The notes under the pieces were generated by a model that worked only from the letters and a program-made list of their open reading frames with translations, had not been told where the DNA came from and made no database searches. A stretch of 64,000 bases of DNA from Dolomedes plantarius (taxonomy: Eukaryota > Arthropoda > Arachnida > Araneae > Dolomedidae), in the NCBI GenBank assembly GCA_907164885.2, contig OU015498.1, positions 89,269,142-89,333,141 of the forward strand. Reading direction: 5' to 3'. Shown in pieces: positions 1 through 12,499 of the stretch. Position 1 is the stretch's first letter; each line of letters opens with the position of its first letter. The translations under genes were made by a program, and so were the position numbers.

Positions 1-368
1 ATCTTTCTTCTGAGATGAATCGATGTGTCATCTCAAATTATGATACTGATATTCAGTTTTGTGCATCTATGAGCTTTAGGTTTTACTCTTTGTTTTCTAG
101 CACTCATAATTAATCCATGTGTTAAAAGAATAGTTTCCTAATATTTGTTTTATAAGTATGTGTAGTAAAATAAATATGTGAGAGTACTGAACAAAGTTTT
201 GCCTTTAATTTCATAGCAATAATTGTTGAGGTGTTGACTTAAATCAAGACTTCAAAATGATAATCGTACTTCGAAATCTGTTCATAAAGTTATGAAGTAT
301 AAAATAAAAATTTCATTATATTATTAAATGAAAAATGTCTAATTACATAGACGATTATTGTTTAAGTA
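1..368. other. Unannotated AT-rich DNA
   Basis: No long open frame, repeat or splice-supported exon is visible before the Tc1 element that begins at 369. Confidence 0.5.
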
Positions 369-2084
369 TAAAGTCGTGGCCAAAATTGTGGACACTTTTT
401 GAAATTTGAATGTTTATCAAATTTGAATGCTTATAAAAAATGTTACATTGCATCCAGTGCAATGATTCATACATCAATTGAAAGTAAATTTGATGCTGAA
501 TTCAACACAGTAAACTGAGGTCAAATATTTACATTATAAGGAATGTTAGGTAATTAAAACTACAGTTAGGGTGAAATTCCCTGTGTACTTGCGATGTTAT
601 TGTCCTATCAGTATTTCGTTGGGTATCCTTTATTTTCAATGCACAGTGACGTGGAATTAAGCCAACCAACGTTTGGAGCTCTTCCTTCTTTGTTATGTGG
701 TGCCATGAGACAATTATAGCCTCAATTAATTCTCTTTTATCCGATGGACCCCTCACATGGACTAGTTTTTTCAAACGGAACCACAAATGGAATTCAGGTT
801 TAACCTGTTTCCTGACCATCCCAGCACCTGTGTGTCGTTCTTTTTGAACCACTTTTGGTATATCCATGCAGTGTGGCAGGGAGCAGAATCCTGCTGGTTA
901 AAAAAAGGGGGAGGGCATTATCTGATAAAAGATCCCTGATAGAATGTAGAAATTTTGGTTGTATGGTGGTGTCTTTGTACTTTCTGCTGTACAGTGGGTC
1001 ATCTATGACATGAAGGTGGCCTACTGCATTTGCTAACATACATGCCCACATCATAACACTTGTAGGATTCTTTGTTGTTGAATGCAATTTGGATGTACCT
1101 CTTTCCCGATGCGACGTTTCACATAATTTTCTCCCATCACTACCATATATAGATATCTGAGTTTCGTCACTCCATATCACTTGTTTCCATTGACACTCTG
1201 TCCCTGCAATGTGGTGATTTGCTCACTGTATTTGTTTCTGCCATAGCTTTTTATTAAGTAATGGCTTTTTTTCGGGGAATCCTACCTTTTATGCCAACCT
1301 CCGTTAGTCTCTCTCCGTACCGTTCTTGCACTGACAAAAACACCAGTTGAACTCAGTTCGCTGCTAATGGACGCAGATGACGTCCATTAGTACCTGAGGC
1401 AAATTCGTTTTATTATCTTATCATCAACAGCTGTTTTGCACTTTTTCCAGCCTTTCCCTTCTTTGTTTTGTATAGATTGAGTTTCTTGAAAGCATAAACA
1501 AAACTTTTGTACTCCTGATGTTGTCACATTCCCACCAACTTCTCTCGCAATTGCTGCATACGAAAGACCATTTTCACTAACACAACAATCCTGAATCAAT
1601 CTCTTCCTGGGTGACGAATCATCATTTTTCCTTTACGACATTGTTTTATTTATATTTTACACTTTCAATAACACTAAACAATTCACACAAACATCCAACC
1701 GTAATTGCACTTCAGTAACCAACTTTATTCTACAAAATGAAACACTGACATGTCCCACCTTCGAACACGACAATGCATCGACTCATAAACGACAGCTGAT
1801 AACTGGTCCTCAGAACAACGATTCCGATTGTCTGGTTGTAGCTGCTACTACAATCCGCATATTGAATCTCACACATCTATGCTTCTTTCTGACTGAATGT
1901 AGCAGAACATTCCGTTTAATGTAAATATCTGACCTCTGATTAGTATGTTGAAATAAGCATTTAATTTCCTTTCGTTTGATGTATGAATCATTTCACTGCG
2001 TAAAGTGTAGCAGTTTTTATAAGCGTTCAAATTTGAAAAATATTTCAACTTCAAAATGTGTCCTCAATTTTGGGAACTACTGTA
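369..2084 (-). mobile_element. Degenerate Tc1-family transposon
   Basis: The ends are imperfect inverted repeats (left GTGGCCAAAATTGTGGACAC; right end its complement near 2058-2082), each closed by TA. Three minus-strand frames correspond to one broken transposase. At 1387-1599 is the N-terminal helix-turn-helix (GLSYAAIAREVGGNVTTSGV). At 800-1180 is the catalytic core start (WSDETQISIYGSDGRK, then VMMWACMLANAVGHLHVIDD). At 529-867 is the C-terminus (ELIEAIIVSWHHITKKEELQ). The frames are separated by stops and frameshifts, so this is an inactive relic. Confidence 0.85.
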
Positions 2085-3342
2085 CGTACGATGTAAAGCA
2101 CTTAAACACACTCTAGTCAAACAGATAACTCAAATATTTTAAAAGCACTATATTCTTAAATTTGATATTAATAACAACGAACTGTAGCTAAAACGTCTTT
2201 AAACCTGACTTGCTTGTGACAGATTAATTTCTAGCGACATCATACCTCAGAGGTTAATTTCTACTACTACTATAAGTTGTTTTGCGAAATGCAATCCAAT
2301 TAGTTACTCAAACTGATGGCTAAAATCATTTTTCTTGTTACTATGGAATTAGTCATGGAATGGTCTATTCATTTCATGGTCTATGGAATTAGTCGAATTA
2401 GTCATTTTAATTATTACTGAATTCCAGTGAGAATTGAAATGGATAAAGTAAAATTTTTGAATTCATTCTTTCAGTGCTTCAGATTTTTGCACGAAGAGAT
2501 TGCAACCACATGTCGTTACATCATTTATATTTTCCAGAAAGCTTGGAATTTTTAGGTATAAAGGAAAAATAGTTCTTCCAGCTGAAAATACTGCGGGAAC
2601 CCCACTCTATATGTTTCAGCAACTATTTAAAATTTTGTCAGGCAACTTGTAGATTAGGCATTTTAGAGGTTTCAGTAGTTCATTACGTTAGTTCAGAGAC
2701 TCGGCACCTAAAATCAAAATTTTAACACTTGTACACCGTGCTTATTTCTCTTTTTCGAAAATATTTTAGAGCTTCAGAGCGAGAATGAGGCGACTTTTAA
2801 AAGAGCAAGCCTTATTTTATGATAATTCTCAGGATGTTTAAAAAGATTTTCATATTACATGACAAGAAGGCAGTAGCTTTAAGGTATTCCCAACTTTAAG
2901 GAAATTTTAGATTAAATCTTATGTGACAAACTTTAACAGTTATCACAAAAGATTGCACTTTGTACTGCATTGTGAAAAGATATGCGTTTTTAGGACTGTT
3001 TTAGAATAAAATGCAAAATGTTGAATAGATAATACGCATGTGTTTCCGTTTCTTGACATTTTACGAAAATCTGTATTATTTCCCTGTAAAATGCAGATTA
3101 AGTTTGTATTATTAAATGTTTCAGTGTTTTTGGTTAAATGTAAAATAAATGTTAAATAAAGTTGGATGTAACAAGCAACTTTTGAGTCATCCATTATTTC
3201 ACATTCTCTTAGTTGAAAAGTTATTTTCTGTGTGTTTCTCAGGTACAAGTACCTGATGTTTTACAAAAAGAATTTGACATGCTTATGAATGTCAAATCTA
3301 TGATCTATAAAGACATTAAACACGTAAAACTATTGAAATTGC

Positions 3343-3344
<2 letters not shown>
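2085..3344. other. Unannotated intergenic DNA
   Basis: Only short chance frames are seen. A small imperfect direct repeat (CTATGGAATTAGTC) occurs near 2340-2400. Nothing else is recognised. Confidence 0.45.

Positions 3345-3418
<74 letters not shown>
3345..3418. repeat. (TA)n microsatellite, about 74 bp
   Basis: This is an uninterrupted TA dinucleotide run. It marks the truncated left side of the Tc1 relic that follows. Confidence 0.97.
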
Positions 3419-3419
<1 letters not shown>

Positions 3420-3421
<2 letters not shown>

Positions 3422-4554
3422 TCAATACAATAAACAAAGGAAACATAATTTTGATTATGATGATGACAGCGTAAAGAAAATGCGTCAGTCTACAGATGCA
3501 GCACTAAACACTATATGTTTCTTCAGTATGTTTGTTATGTTCTTCAGTATATCAAGATGTGCTATCTTGTCCACGATTCCATCTATAAATACAAGTTTCC
3601 CCACCCCTGCTTCTGCCATGCAAACCCTAAACATTACTGACCCATCATCATGCTTAACGGTTGGAATTGAATTTTTTGGATTGAAAGCAGAGTCTGTCCA
3701 TACGAAAGCCGCCATTGCCAAAAACATTGTACTCGCTTTCATCTCTAAAAATAACTTCATTCCAAAGCAGTTTCGGCTTTAAAATGTGAGCCTTTGCAAA
3801 CTGTAATCACTTATCTCTATTCCTTTTACTAATAAAGAGCGTTTTCTAAGATTTCCTGCCATTATAGGCAGCTCTTCTGAGGACTCTGCTTCAATTTTAG
3901 AAGAAACGGACACCCAAAGTTCTAGAAATAATTGAAGCAATTTTTGGAGCACTTATTCTAGCATCAACCTTAATATGATGTAAAATTCTCCTCTCTACTG
4001 TTCAGCCTAATAATCTTTTTCTGCCTCTTTCTACTTTATTTTCTAATATGCCACCCTTTTAAATATTTCGACGACTTTTTTGATGCAATTGGCAATTCGG
4101 CAAACTATTTTAATCTATTTTTCACAAAGATTTACCTTCATATGACAGATTAATGAAAAGTTTTCTTTCCTGTATCGTTGTTTCCTTTCGATTCTCCATT
4201 TTTATCTAATTAAAAAGTTAACAAATGCTAGTTTTGAAATAGAAAGACTTTTTTGCGGAAGCACTAAACTGTAAATATTTATAGTATAATATTTATCACA
4301 ATAAATGGTAGTTAAAACAAGTAATTTAAAAAATGATCTCTCAGTTTTGTGTGTCAGTTCTTGCAGCTCTTCTTTCAGAACCTCAATTGTTTATTTTCAC
4401 AAATTACCAGTTCTTAATTTTTTAGGCAGTTTAATACTAAAATGTTTCTTCTTTAGTGGCACGAAATTTGATGAACATTCCTCTTAATTTGTGCATAAAA
4501 TTTATCCTTAACAGTCCGAAAGCAAGTGCATCCTCAATTTTAGGAGTCACTGTA
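3420..4554 (-). mobile_element. Truncated Tc1-family relic
   Basis: The minus-strand frame at 3485-3760 carries a Tc1 transposase core (AFNPKNSIPTVKHDDGSVMF, then MAEAGVGKLVFIDGIVDKIA). The right end (4529-4554) has CATCCTCAATTTTAGGAGTC followed by CTGTA, matching the inverted repeat type of the element at 369-2084. The C-terminal half and left terminus are missing, apparently lost at the (TA)n tract. Confidence 0.75.
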
Positions 4555-4569
4555 TACTGAGAACTACAT

Positions 4570-4987
4570 TTAAGGCTGCTGTGTACTAACCCTATTGGAT
4601 TCGCTCACCTCAATGTTAACAAACAGAGAAAATTTGTCCAAGGAGTGCCGACTTGGATTTAAATATTTAGAAAAAAAATGTACTCCATAATAAAGAAATT
4701 TTACACCTTGGAGCAATTTTCATTTATTTTTAAAATGCATATAATATTTTTAAATTATCCAGGAAAAAAATCTGGTATAGTGTATTTTAAACGCTCATTA
4801 ATTCTTTTGGTAGACGAAATTTATAAAATTAATCCTGTTGCAAGTTGCAGAAAGATTTAGGCTATCTGAAAATAACATTTTTATTGGATTATCAGCATTT
4901 ATGTAGCTGTAAATAATAGACAAATTTCCTCCATAGGTTAACACTGAGGTGAGCGAATCCAATAGGGTTAGTACACAACAGCCTTAA
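4570..4987. mobile_element. TTAA-flanked MITE, copy a
   Basis: It has terminal inverted repeats of about 70 bp. The left reads TTAAGGCTGCTGTGTACTAA, then CCCTATTGGATTCGCTCACC; the right is the complement, ending GCAGCCTTAA (here AACAGCCTTAA). TTAA occurs at both outer edges. The roughly 420-bp element has no coding capacity. At least ten related copies occur in the window. Confidence 0.88.
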
Positions 4988-5842
4988 GGTTTTCTTCACC
5001 ACTCCTTATTACAAGCATACCAAGTCGAAAAACTTTATTGATCTGACGTCTAAGTGGATCATTGTTCATCACTGTCATAACAAAAACACAGATTGTGATC
5101 TAATTTACACGAATGACGTCTGATGTAACTTTTTCGAAGAAAGTAGAAAATTTATTACGAATTTCTATAAGCCCAATGTTACTGAAACGTCCTATTAATC
5201 TAAATTCTCCCCCCTTCTCCGATGAATGTGCAAAAGAACCTAAGAATACATGTCATTCCAAAGAAAAAGTTTAAATCAAAGTGACGTCAGAATGACGGAG
5301 CGTATAGACAATTCTGTAAAAATGTTGGATCTGAAAAGCCAAAAGATGGCGTTACACCATCTGTTACACCAATTAGTTTAAATCGCTTCACTCAGCTAAT
5401 GTGTATAACAATTGGTAGAACATTGAAAGATATAAAATGTTAACCGAAATTATTCGATTCGATTAATTAAAAAAATTGTAATCGATTAAGGATATTTAGG
5501 TCTCTAGTTTTCATTATTAAAGTTTCAAGTAGGTCCCTAATTTCCTTGTTGAATCCCTCTAGTTATGTTTTTCTTTCTTAGGGATGCCTAATGTTTGTTA
5601 TTTGAGATAAGGTTGCAACTAGAACAGCTCTCACAGTGAAGGTAAGATTTATCGAGAATTATTGGATGCTCTTAAGAGTAGTTGAATAAAATGCATAAAT
5701 ATGAATTTTTAGACATTGTTAATTTTATGAAATTACTGTAGTTCATTCGAACTCGTGATACAGTTTCTGTTCATAAAATTAATTACTTTTTAAGAATTTT
5801 TCATATATATATATTCTTATTTTGGAAATATCTAGTAGAAAC
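4988..5842. other. Unannotated intergenic DNA
   Basis: No supported gene or repeat was found here. Confidence 0.4.
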
Positions 5843-5934
5843 TTAACGCTAGAACTACCAGGATGGTCAATTTTAACATGTTTTAACATCGATAGAAACT
5901 GGTAGATCTGAATTGTAGGTAGTTCTAGTGTTAA
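5843..5934. mobile_element. Tiny piggyBac-like MITE
   Basis: This 92-bp unit has inverted ends TTAACGCTAGAACTACC and GGTAGTTCTAGTGTTAA, with the TTAA typical of piggyBac target sites at both ends. The interior is non-coding. Confidence 0.7.
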
Positions 5935-6371
5935 ATTTCTTAAAACCCATAATTTCTGAAATCATTCCGTAAATTTTATGGTTTGTTTTAAAATTTTACT
6001 TTCGGAGATCTAGGTATTATTGGCGATTATTCAAAAACAGATCTCTGACCACAATGTTTACAAAATTCTTCTGAATGGAAAGGTCTAAGGAATGTTTCAT
6101 GCTCTGTTGGGTATGAGTAGACTTGTCGTGTCTCGTACTTGCTTGTTTTGACCGACAGAATGTACTCCCCCTCTATGGTTATGTGGCATGGAACGTTTGC
6201 TCATGTGAAGTTTTGATAGATATTTTCTTTAGTGTGAAGAATAACTGAAATAAAAGGAGATGGTTTTTTTAAAATGTTAAAGTTTAGAAACATTAAAGTT
6301 TTCTAAAGAGTATACTCCTGCTTCAGAAATTGTTTAGTTTTTGATTAAGACAGATTTCTTTTAGCGGATTC

Positions 6372-6629
6372 ATAATTGAGGCGTTCCCGTCGAAAAAAGG
6401 GTAAGTGCCAAAATTTCCGAAGAGTATTTTTTTTCACTGATACAAGGGTTTTTCCAAGGCTAATGGCGGGGAAAAAGGAGATAAGTGCTAACTAGCTTGG
6501 TTTAGTTCTGTGCTTGGCACTTACCTCCTTTTCCACGCCATTAGTCTTTGAAAAAACCCTTGTATCAGTGAAAAAATACTTTGGAAATTTTGGCACTTAC
6601 CCTCTTTTCAAAGGGAACTCCTCAATTAT
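6372..6629. mobile_element. Foldback element, 258 bp
   Basis: The two arms (about 6372-6480 and 6525-6629) are imperfect inverted copies. Both contain ACTGATACAAGGG and its complement, GGGTAAGTGCC and its complement, and ends ATAATTGAGG / CCTCAATTAT. A short loop near 6481-6520 separates them. No coding sequence is present. The family is unassigned. Confidence 0.8.
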
Positions 6630-7305
6630 CTTTTTGTATCAAATTTTTCTGACTATCTCGGCCTAACACCTTATCGTTTTCCTAAAGTCAGTTACTCTTT
6701 TATGGTTTAAACACATTTTATTTACTTTAACAAAGTTATTCATGAATCTCGTACTTTTAAAAACTTCTTTTGAAATGATTTATTGGTGATATTTTTCAGC
6801 AATTAAGAAAATAATGGAATTGATTACAAGTAGTTAATGGCTTTTTTTTTTTTTTTTTTTAAGAATACTGATTTTTTCTAGAAGCTTATAGATTTATCTT
6901 TGTAAAAACCTTCTGATTATTTTTGAAGTCAAACTTTTAAAACGTTAATTGATGTTTTGAATTCTAAATACTTCAAATGCTTCTTGTTCAAGTATTTAAA
7001 GTGAGAAATTAGACAATCCACAGGATTTAAATACATATGCCTGTTCTGAAAAGAATTTTCTTATCGGGTCCAACAGGACGGGAAGAGGTTAGGTTTCCCG
7101 AACTTGTGTTAACTTATTACTTTTTCTCTACTCACAACTAATTTTTAGTGTAGGGGAAATCAATTATAACGTCTTGTTTTTAAATCAAACTTAGGTCAGG
7201 TTTTGATTCTATAACAGGTTTTATGCTTTATTCAACTATCGGTAATTATCAATTCTTAGGGAAGAAAACTAATTCGAAAGGATTAGAATGGAAAGTTCTA
7301 AAGGG
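6630..7305. other. Unannotated intergenic DNA
   Basis: It contains a T22 homopolymer near 6842-6862 and otherwise nothing recognisable. Confidence 0.4.
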
Positions 7306-8567
7306 TACAGAAAGTCGTTCGCACTTTATGGAAGCGATTTTGCTAGTTAAGTTTTGTGTATAAATGCCGTATTTTTTGCGGCGATTTGCTTCTATCTGAT
7401 AGCCATGGTTCTTGACAATAGCTCTAGCTCTAATTTTCCATGAAAGTAAACTTTTTCTTAGTACTGTTATGCCAATTTTACCCCATTCCTCGTGGACCGT
7501 TTTCCAAAGTTCGTTCAGTGTTCGTGGATGCTGTTTTTCTAAGGCTTGTTTTAATAAACCGAAAGCGCAAAAGTCCACTGGAGAAGTGTCAGCTGATTTT
7601 AAAACAAAATCCTGCAACTATCATGAATCCCTTTGGGAACTTTTCTGTACACTGACGAAGCCATTTTGTACGGTCATTCCCGTCAGTTTAGCAATAGAAA
7701 ATTTATCTTTTTTTATTACAATCACTTAAATACATCAATGTCTCATCGAGTGTTACCGCAAATTTCCATTTTTCAGCAACTAGGTGTTTTTCATATAATT
7801 TTCCACAATTTGTTTCTCTTTCAGCAATATGCGTTAGCAAAAGAATAGGAAATTTATGTTTAAGCATCTATTTTAACTTCAATTCTTTATGAATGATTTT
7901 ACTTACAGTGCCAGAAGACATTCCTAGTTTCGATGCAATGGATCTTTGAGTCAATGGATTTTCTTTTAGGATCAGAGACTTCACTTTCTTGATATTTACC
8001 TACGTTTGAACAGTTTTAGGATGAGGTTTCACGGTGAGGTTTATGATGCGGTGTAAACGATGCGGTGAGGTACGATTGCGGTTATGGCATTTCAATAAAA
8101 GGTAACTATAATATTAAATTTGAAAGGGAAAAAACGTCTAACTGAAAGTATTACATTATGCAATAATAGGATCAGAGACTTCACTTTCTTGATATTTACC
8201 TACGTTTGAACAGTTTTAGGATGAGGTTTCACGGTCATGTTTTCATTTTTACTTTCAGTTAGACGTTTTTTCCCTTTCAAATTTAATATATTATAGTTAC
8301 CTTTTATTGAAATGCCATAACCGCAATTTTTACACCGCTTTATAATTTGTTGATACGAATATTTCTCCTGGGAAAGCGTAGTTACATAACCTTCGAGCCA
8401 CCTATCAATTTTAGGAGGCATTTTCAAAATAAATCGTATTTTACATTCCAATCGAAACAAAACAGTAGCAGACGATTATTCTAAAGTTGCCAAATTTTTA
8501 CCTCAAAATGCAAACGCCAAAAATAGATTGCAAAATCGTTTCTATAAAGTGCGAGCGACCTTCTGTA
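7306..8567 (-). mobile_element. Mariner-like element of the D-41-D type, rearranged
   Basis: The ends are inverted: TACAGAAAGTCGTTCGCACT at left and a complementary GTGCGAGCGACCTTCTGTA at right. The minus-strand frame at 7249-7617 gives the transposase C-terminus (SPVDFCAFGLLKQALEKQHP, then RTLNELWKTVHEEW). This matches the copy at 63.1-64.0 kb, where the catalytic spacing D-41-D can be counted. Most of the core is deleted. The N-terminal region is duplicated and inverted (see 7969-8330). Confidence 0.82.
7969..8330. repeat. Direct and inverted duplication inside the mariner element
   Basis: GGATCAGAGACTTCACTTTC begins both at 7969 and near 8168 (direct copies of about 68 bp). The stretch at about 8073-8148 is the inverse of about 8245-8330, around AATTTGAAAGGGAAAAAACG. 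This is a local rearrangement, not present in the related copy at 26.7-26.9 kb. Confidence 0.8.
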
Positions 8568-9340
8568 ATACATTATGCAATAATCTTCCAAATTTTTTTT
8601 GAGAAATTTTACATAAAGCAAAAACATTTGGGTATTGAGAATTGCGTTTTAATTGGCATAAGATGTGACGATTGCTAATCACTTCAATTGTATTCGCTTG
8701 TTAAGCCCTTAAGTTTGCTCTCTCCTTACACGGAAATTAGCTGAGAGCGCAATACGTAAAATTCAGGGTTAAATACAATCTTAAAAGAAGATATTAATAA
8801 TATAAAAAATGTATTTTCAAGCTTCATTGGAAGGTTAATATAAGTTAAACCGTAAAGATTCCTAGTCTTGTATTGAAATTTAGCTTATCGATACCCTTGC
8901 CAAACCCGTCCAAAGCGAGCTGTTACTTCAATTCGTATCTATACAAATTTAACAGACTGCGTGTCAAAAATGCATACAGTCACACTATTTAGATATGGAC
9001 CAGATTAAAGGTGTTTTAAAGATCTTTATTAGTAATTTTGGTCAGTATGATAAATTTCAAAACAGTGGGAAATGCGCAATGGTAACGAGATGTTTCTTAA
9101 ATTTCTCAAGTAATTTCACTGCATTTATTGTTTTTAACACACACCTTGCATTTTTTTTAGGTCTTGGTGTGCCCTATGTGGGTTGAATAATTTTAGGGGG
9201 AAAACTCATTGTTTAGCTTGCAGATGTGGTCTCGAACACTTTCAACCAGGTTACTTGGCATTAGGATTTTTGTGTGCTTGCTTGTAAGGTGCGTTGAGCC
9301 CATACAGTAAGTTGTGTTTGTCTTTTAATTTTCTTCTTGA
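8568..9340. other. Unannotated DNA, possibly upstream part of the 9342-9605 repeat
   Basis: No gene is recognised. The part from about 9150 may belong to the dispersed repeat that follows. Confidence 0.35.
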
Positions 9341-9341
9341 T

Positions 9342-9605
9342 TAATTGCTTCTTTGGGGGACTCGGGGCCTTGGGATGTCTTTTGGGCTTACCTGCATCCT
9401 ATTCAGAAAGTTCCCCTTGAGGTAATTGACATGGTTAGGCTCCCTGATGACGAAGACCTGTCGATTACCTCTGTCGTTTTATGGTTCAGTTCCGGCATTT
9501 ATACAGAATCTTGCCGTTGGTGCGTGGATGCCCAGAGTGCTTGATTTCTGTTTGTCTTTTGTCTATTTTAGTATAATTTTTCTTTCTATATCTGTTGGAT
9601 TATTT
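9342..9605 (+). repeat. Dispersed repeat, possibly LINE-derived; second copy at 44740-45003
   Basis: About 260 bp are nearly identical to 44740-45003, starting TAATTGCTTCTTTGGGGGAC and ending in TCTGTTGGATTATTTA. It is GC-richer than its surroundings. Short open frames are present, but none is clearly homologous to a known protein. A LINE 3' fragment is one possibility. Confidence 0.7.
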
Positions 9606-9692
9606 ACTTTCAGCCAGGGGTTCATTAGCAATAAAAACTGAATTAAAACAACTTTAAACACTTTAAATTTTGACCTGATTTAAAGGATATTA

Positions 9693-10309
9693 TACGCAGT
9701 CCAGTCACATTAATGTGACCACCTGTCAAAATCCAGAATAACCACCTTTCGCAGAGCGGACCGCTGCGAGACGTGCAGGAAGAGAGTCAATTAGGTTCCT
9801 GAAGGTGTTCACTGGGATGTTGAGCCATGCCGACTCCAGTGCCGTGGCCAGCTGCGCTAGGTTGCGCGGGGGAGGATCCATCGTGCGAACAACCCGATCG
9901 AGGTGGTCCCACAGATTCTCGATTGGGTTCAAGTCCGGGGAATTTGCTGGCCAAGGCAGTACGGTAAACTCATCCTGGTGCTCTTCGAACCACGTACGTA
10001 CACTGCGAGCTTTGACACGTCTCATTGTCCTGCTGGTAGATGCCATCATCCCAAGGAAAAACAATTCGCATATAGGGGTTTCGGAAATGCTTCCACCCTT
10101 GGCCCGAAAGCCAATGATCATGCCCTTTTGGACGTCGGATAAATCGCTCCGTTTCTGCATGACTGCAAGACCTAAAATGTTTTCCGAATGCCTACAACAC
10201 ACTTTATATATCCACCAAATTTTCTGATGACACGTACCTTCTGCGATTGGTTATTTAACTTTGACGTCAAAAGTAGGCGGTGGTCACATTAATATGACTG
10301 GACTGTGTA
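9693..10309 (-). mobile_element. Tc1 deletion derivative with fused transposase frame
   Basis: Clean inverted repeats CAGTCCAGTCACATTAATGT (left) and their complement (right) are bounded by TA. The minus-strand frame at 9726-10202 joins the transposase start (MQKRSDLSDVQKGMIIGFRA) to its C-terminal third (FTVLPWPANSPDLNPIENLW through a KGGYSGF end). The catalytic aspartates are deleted while the last catalytic Glu remains. The element cannot encode an active enzyme but could be mobilised in trans. Confidence 0.88.
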
Positions 10310-10436
10310 TTAATACGGTAAATCGTCTAATATTTCAAATAAATTACCCAAGACTGAAAATCATTATATCTAATTCCATTCATTTTATATGGATCGTAGT
10401 TTGACGAGCATACAAATATTTGGTCTTATATCATTA

Positions 10437-10796
10437 CTTTAATCTCCTTTGTCATTTGGATACATCGTATAAAGTCCTCTCGTAAATCGCACGAATCAAC
10501 TCTAAAAGCAACATTTCAATATCACAACTTTAATAATCATATTGAACACAAATTATGTTCATTTTAATCTCCTTTGATGTCATTTGGTTAGATCAGATAA
10601 AGTGCTCCCGTAAATCGGGCGAATCAACTCTAAAAGCAACACCTCAGTATCACAATATTAATAATCATATTGAATACAAATGAATTATATTCATTTTAAT
10701 ATCCTTTGATGTCATTTGGATACATCGTATAAAGTCCTCCCGTAAATTGCGCGAATCAACTTTAAAAGCAACACTTCAGTATCAACTTTAATAACA
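10437..10796. repeat. Tandem repeat, three units of about 128-132 bp
   Basis: The landmark GTCATTTGG recurs at 10451, 10579 and 10711. Each unit also contains GTAAATCG(or T)-CGAATCAACT and AAAAGCAACA. The units differ by about 10 percent. Confidence 0.9.
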
Positions 10797-11000
10797 CTTC
10801 TAAAAAGATTCAAGACTAAGAAATGATTTTGACGATGCGAATTTAATTGAAAAATTAATAAAAATGCTATAAAATAAATTAAGACCATAAGTTTTCTGGG
10901 TTTATTCATATACTATAATGGAATAGTTCCGCGCTGTATTTAATGATCGTTGATTATTAAACTGTAATTAAAGTGACTCGTTTTAAAGGATTTTATATTG

Positions 11001-11665
11001 AGCCTGATGTGTACTAACCCCATTGGATTCGCTCACCTCAAACTATGGAGAAAATGTCTCTTTTCAGCTACATAAATGCTGATAATCCAATAAAAATGGT
11101 ATTTTCAGATAGCCTGAACTTTTCTGTACCTTGCAACAGGATTCATTTTATAAATTACGTCCACCAAGGGAATTCATGATCGTTTAAAACAGAACTATAC
11201 CAAACTTTTTCCCGAATAATTTTAATTTTAGCATCTTATTTGTATTTAAAACAAATGCCCCAAGGTGCAAAATTTCCTTCTCTTAGGGAGTACAATTTAA
11301 AAAAAAATCTTTAAATCCAAGTCGGCAATCCTTGGACAAATATTCTCCATAGGTTAATATTGAGGAGATCAAATCCAATAGGGTTAGTACTGTTAGTATC
11401 ATACTTAAAAAAAAAAATAACAGCTTTGACTTCAGCGCTAGCGGGTTTGTAAATTAATGAAGGCACGTGTAAAAACCTTGTGTTTATACCGCACGCTGAA
11501 GCGAAGTGAAATAAACAGCGAACGAGCTACATTTTGTTTTATGATGTTATTCTTTTGCGTTGTAATCTTAAAATAAAATGGTTTTATTTGTTTGTTGGAG
11601 ACGTCTCCTCAAATTTTGTTTTAAATATTGTTTCTGTCGTCGTAACAAGTACACAGCAGCCTTAA
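11001..11665. mobile_element. TTAA-flanked MITE, copy b, with nested insertion
   Basis: The left end (CTGATGTGTACTAACCCCAT) and the internal region match the family. The right inverted repeat is split: it stops at GGGTTAGTAC (11390) and resumes with GTACACAGCAGCCTTAA (11649-11665). The 257-bp insert at 11391-11647 is flanked by AGTAC on both sides (11386-11390 and 11648-11652), a 5-bp target duplication. The insert is unclassified. Confidence 0.8.
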
Positions 11666-12430
11666 CGCAATAACATTTCCAGATGGCCTTTGACTGAAAT
11701 ATGCTAATTTGTACATTGAATATGTTTTAACTTTCAGAAGCTTTGGACTTTACTAATTTCAACTGCACTTAATAAAATCTGTTTGTTGCTTGAAATATAC
11801 AAGCTTTATTGATAAAGAAGATATACTGCGGAACTATTTAAATTTTCTAGCTTATCTCTTTGAATATGGTATTTTCTCACTGCAAAATAATTTTTAATTT
11901 AAGACTTCAAAAGTATGCAAAAATCTAATTTTAAAGGATGGCACATTAACTGGATGATACTTCAACATTGATTGAATTTCTGAGCAAAAAGTAATTCGCA
12001 ATATCAGATTCTTGCAACCTATTATAGAAAGTAAAACTGATATCTAGTTTTGGATTAATATAATAGGTGCAATTAAAGCCATCAGTAAGGACCAATGCTA
12101 GCTAGTAGGAGTATTTACATTTATAAATATAGTAATTTATTTAAATTTTTCATAGCAAAAAATTTGTTTTTTATGAATTAGCGGCAATAGTTGGCTACTG
12201 ATCTTGTCAAATGTAAATAAATGGCATATGCAACAATACAATATAAACAGGTGTTCGTCCCCTCTTGTTTTTAAACTTCCATATTTTAAATATCAAAAAT
12301 AATTTATATGAGCTTAGTTTGTGTATTTATAAATTTATATATATTTTTTGATTGATAGTTACTTTCAATTAAATGTTATAGGCAGACGACGGTCTTCCAC
12401 CAAAAATTACCTACTTAGTAGTTGAATTAA
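11666..12430. other. Unannotated intergenic DNA
   Basis: AT-rich, with no supported feature. Confidence 0.4.
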
Positions 12431-12499
12431 TTGAATACTAGGCAGAAAAAAAATTTCACTACAGGTTACTTATTTACATTCTTTAATAACTCAAAATAC

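Noticed and set aside
2943..3248. 101-codon minus-strand frame
   Set aside because: Low-complexity AT-rich composition without recognisable motifs or neighbours; likely chance.
9805..10227. 140-codon plus-strand frame
   Set aside because: It is the antisense shadow of the Tc1 transposase fusion on the minus strand.
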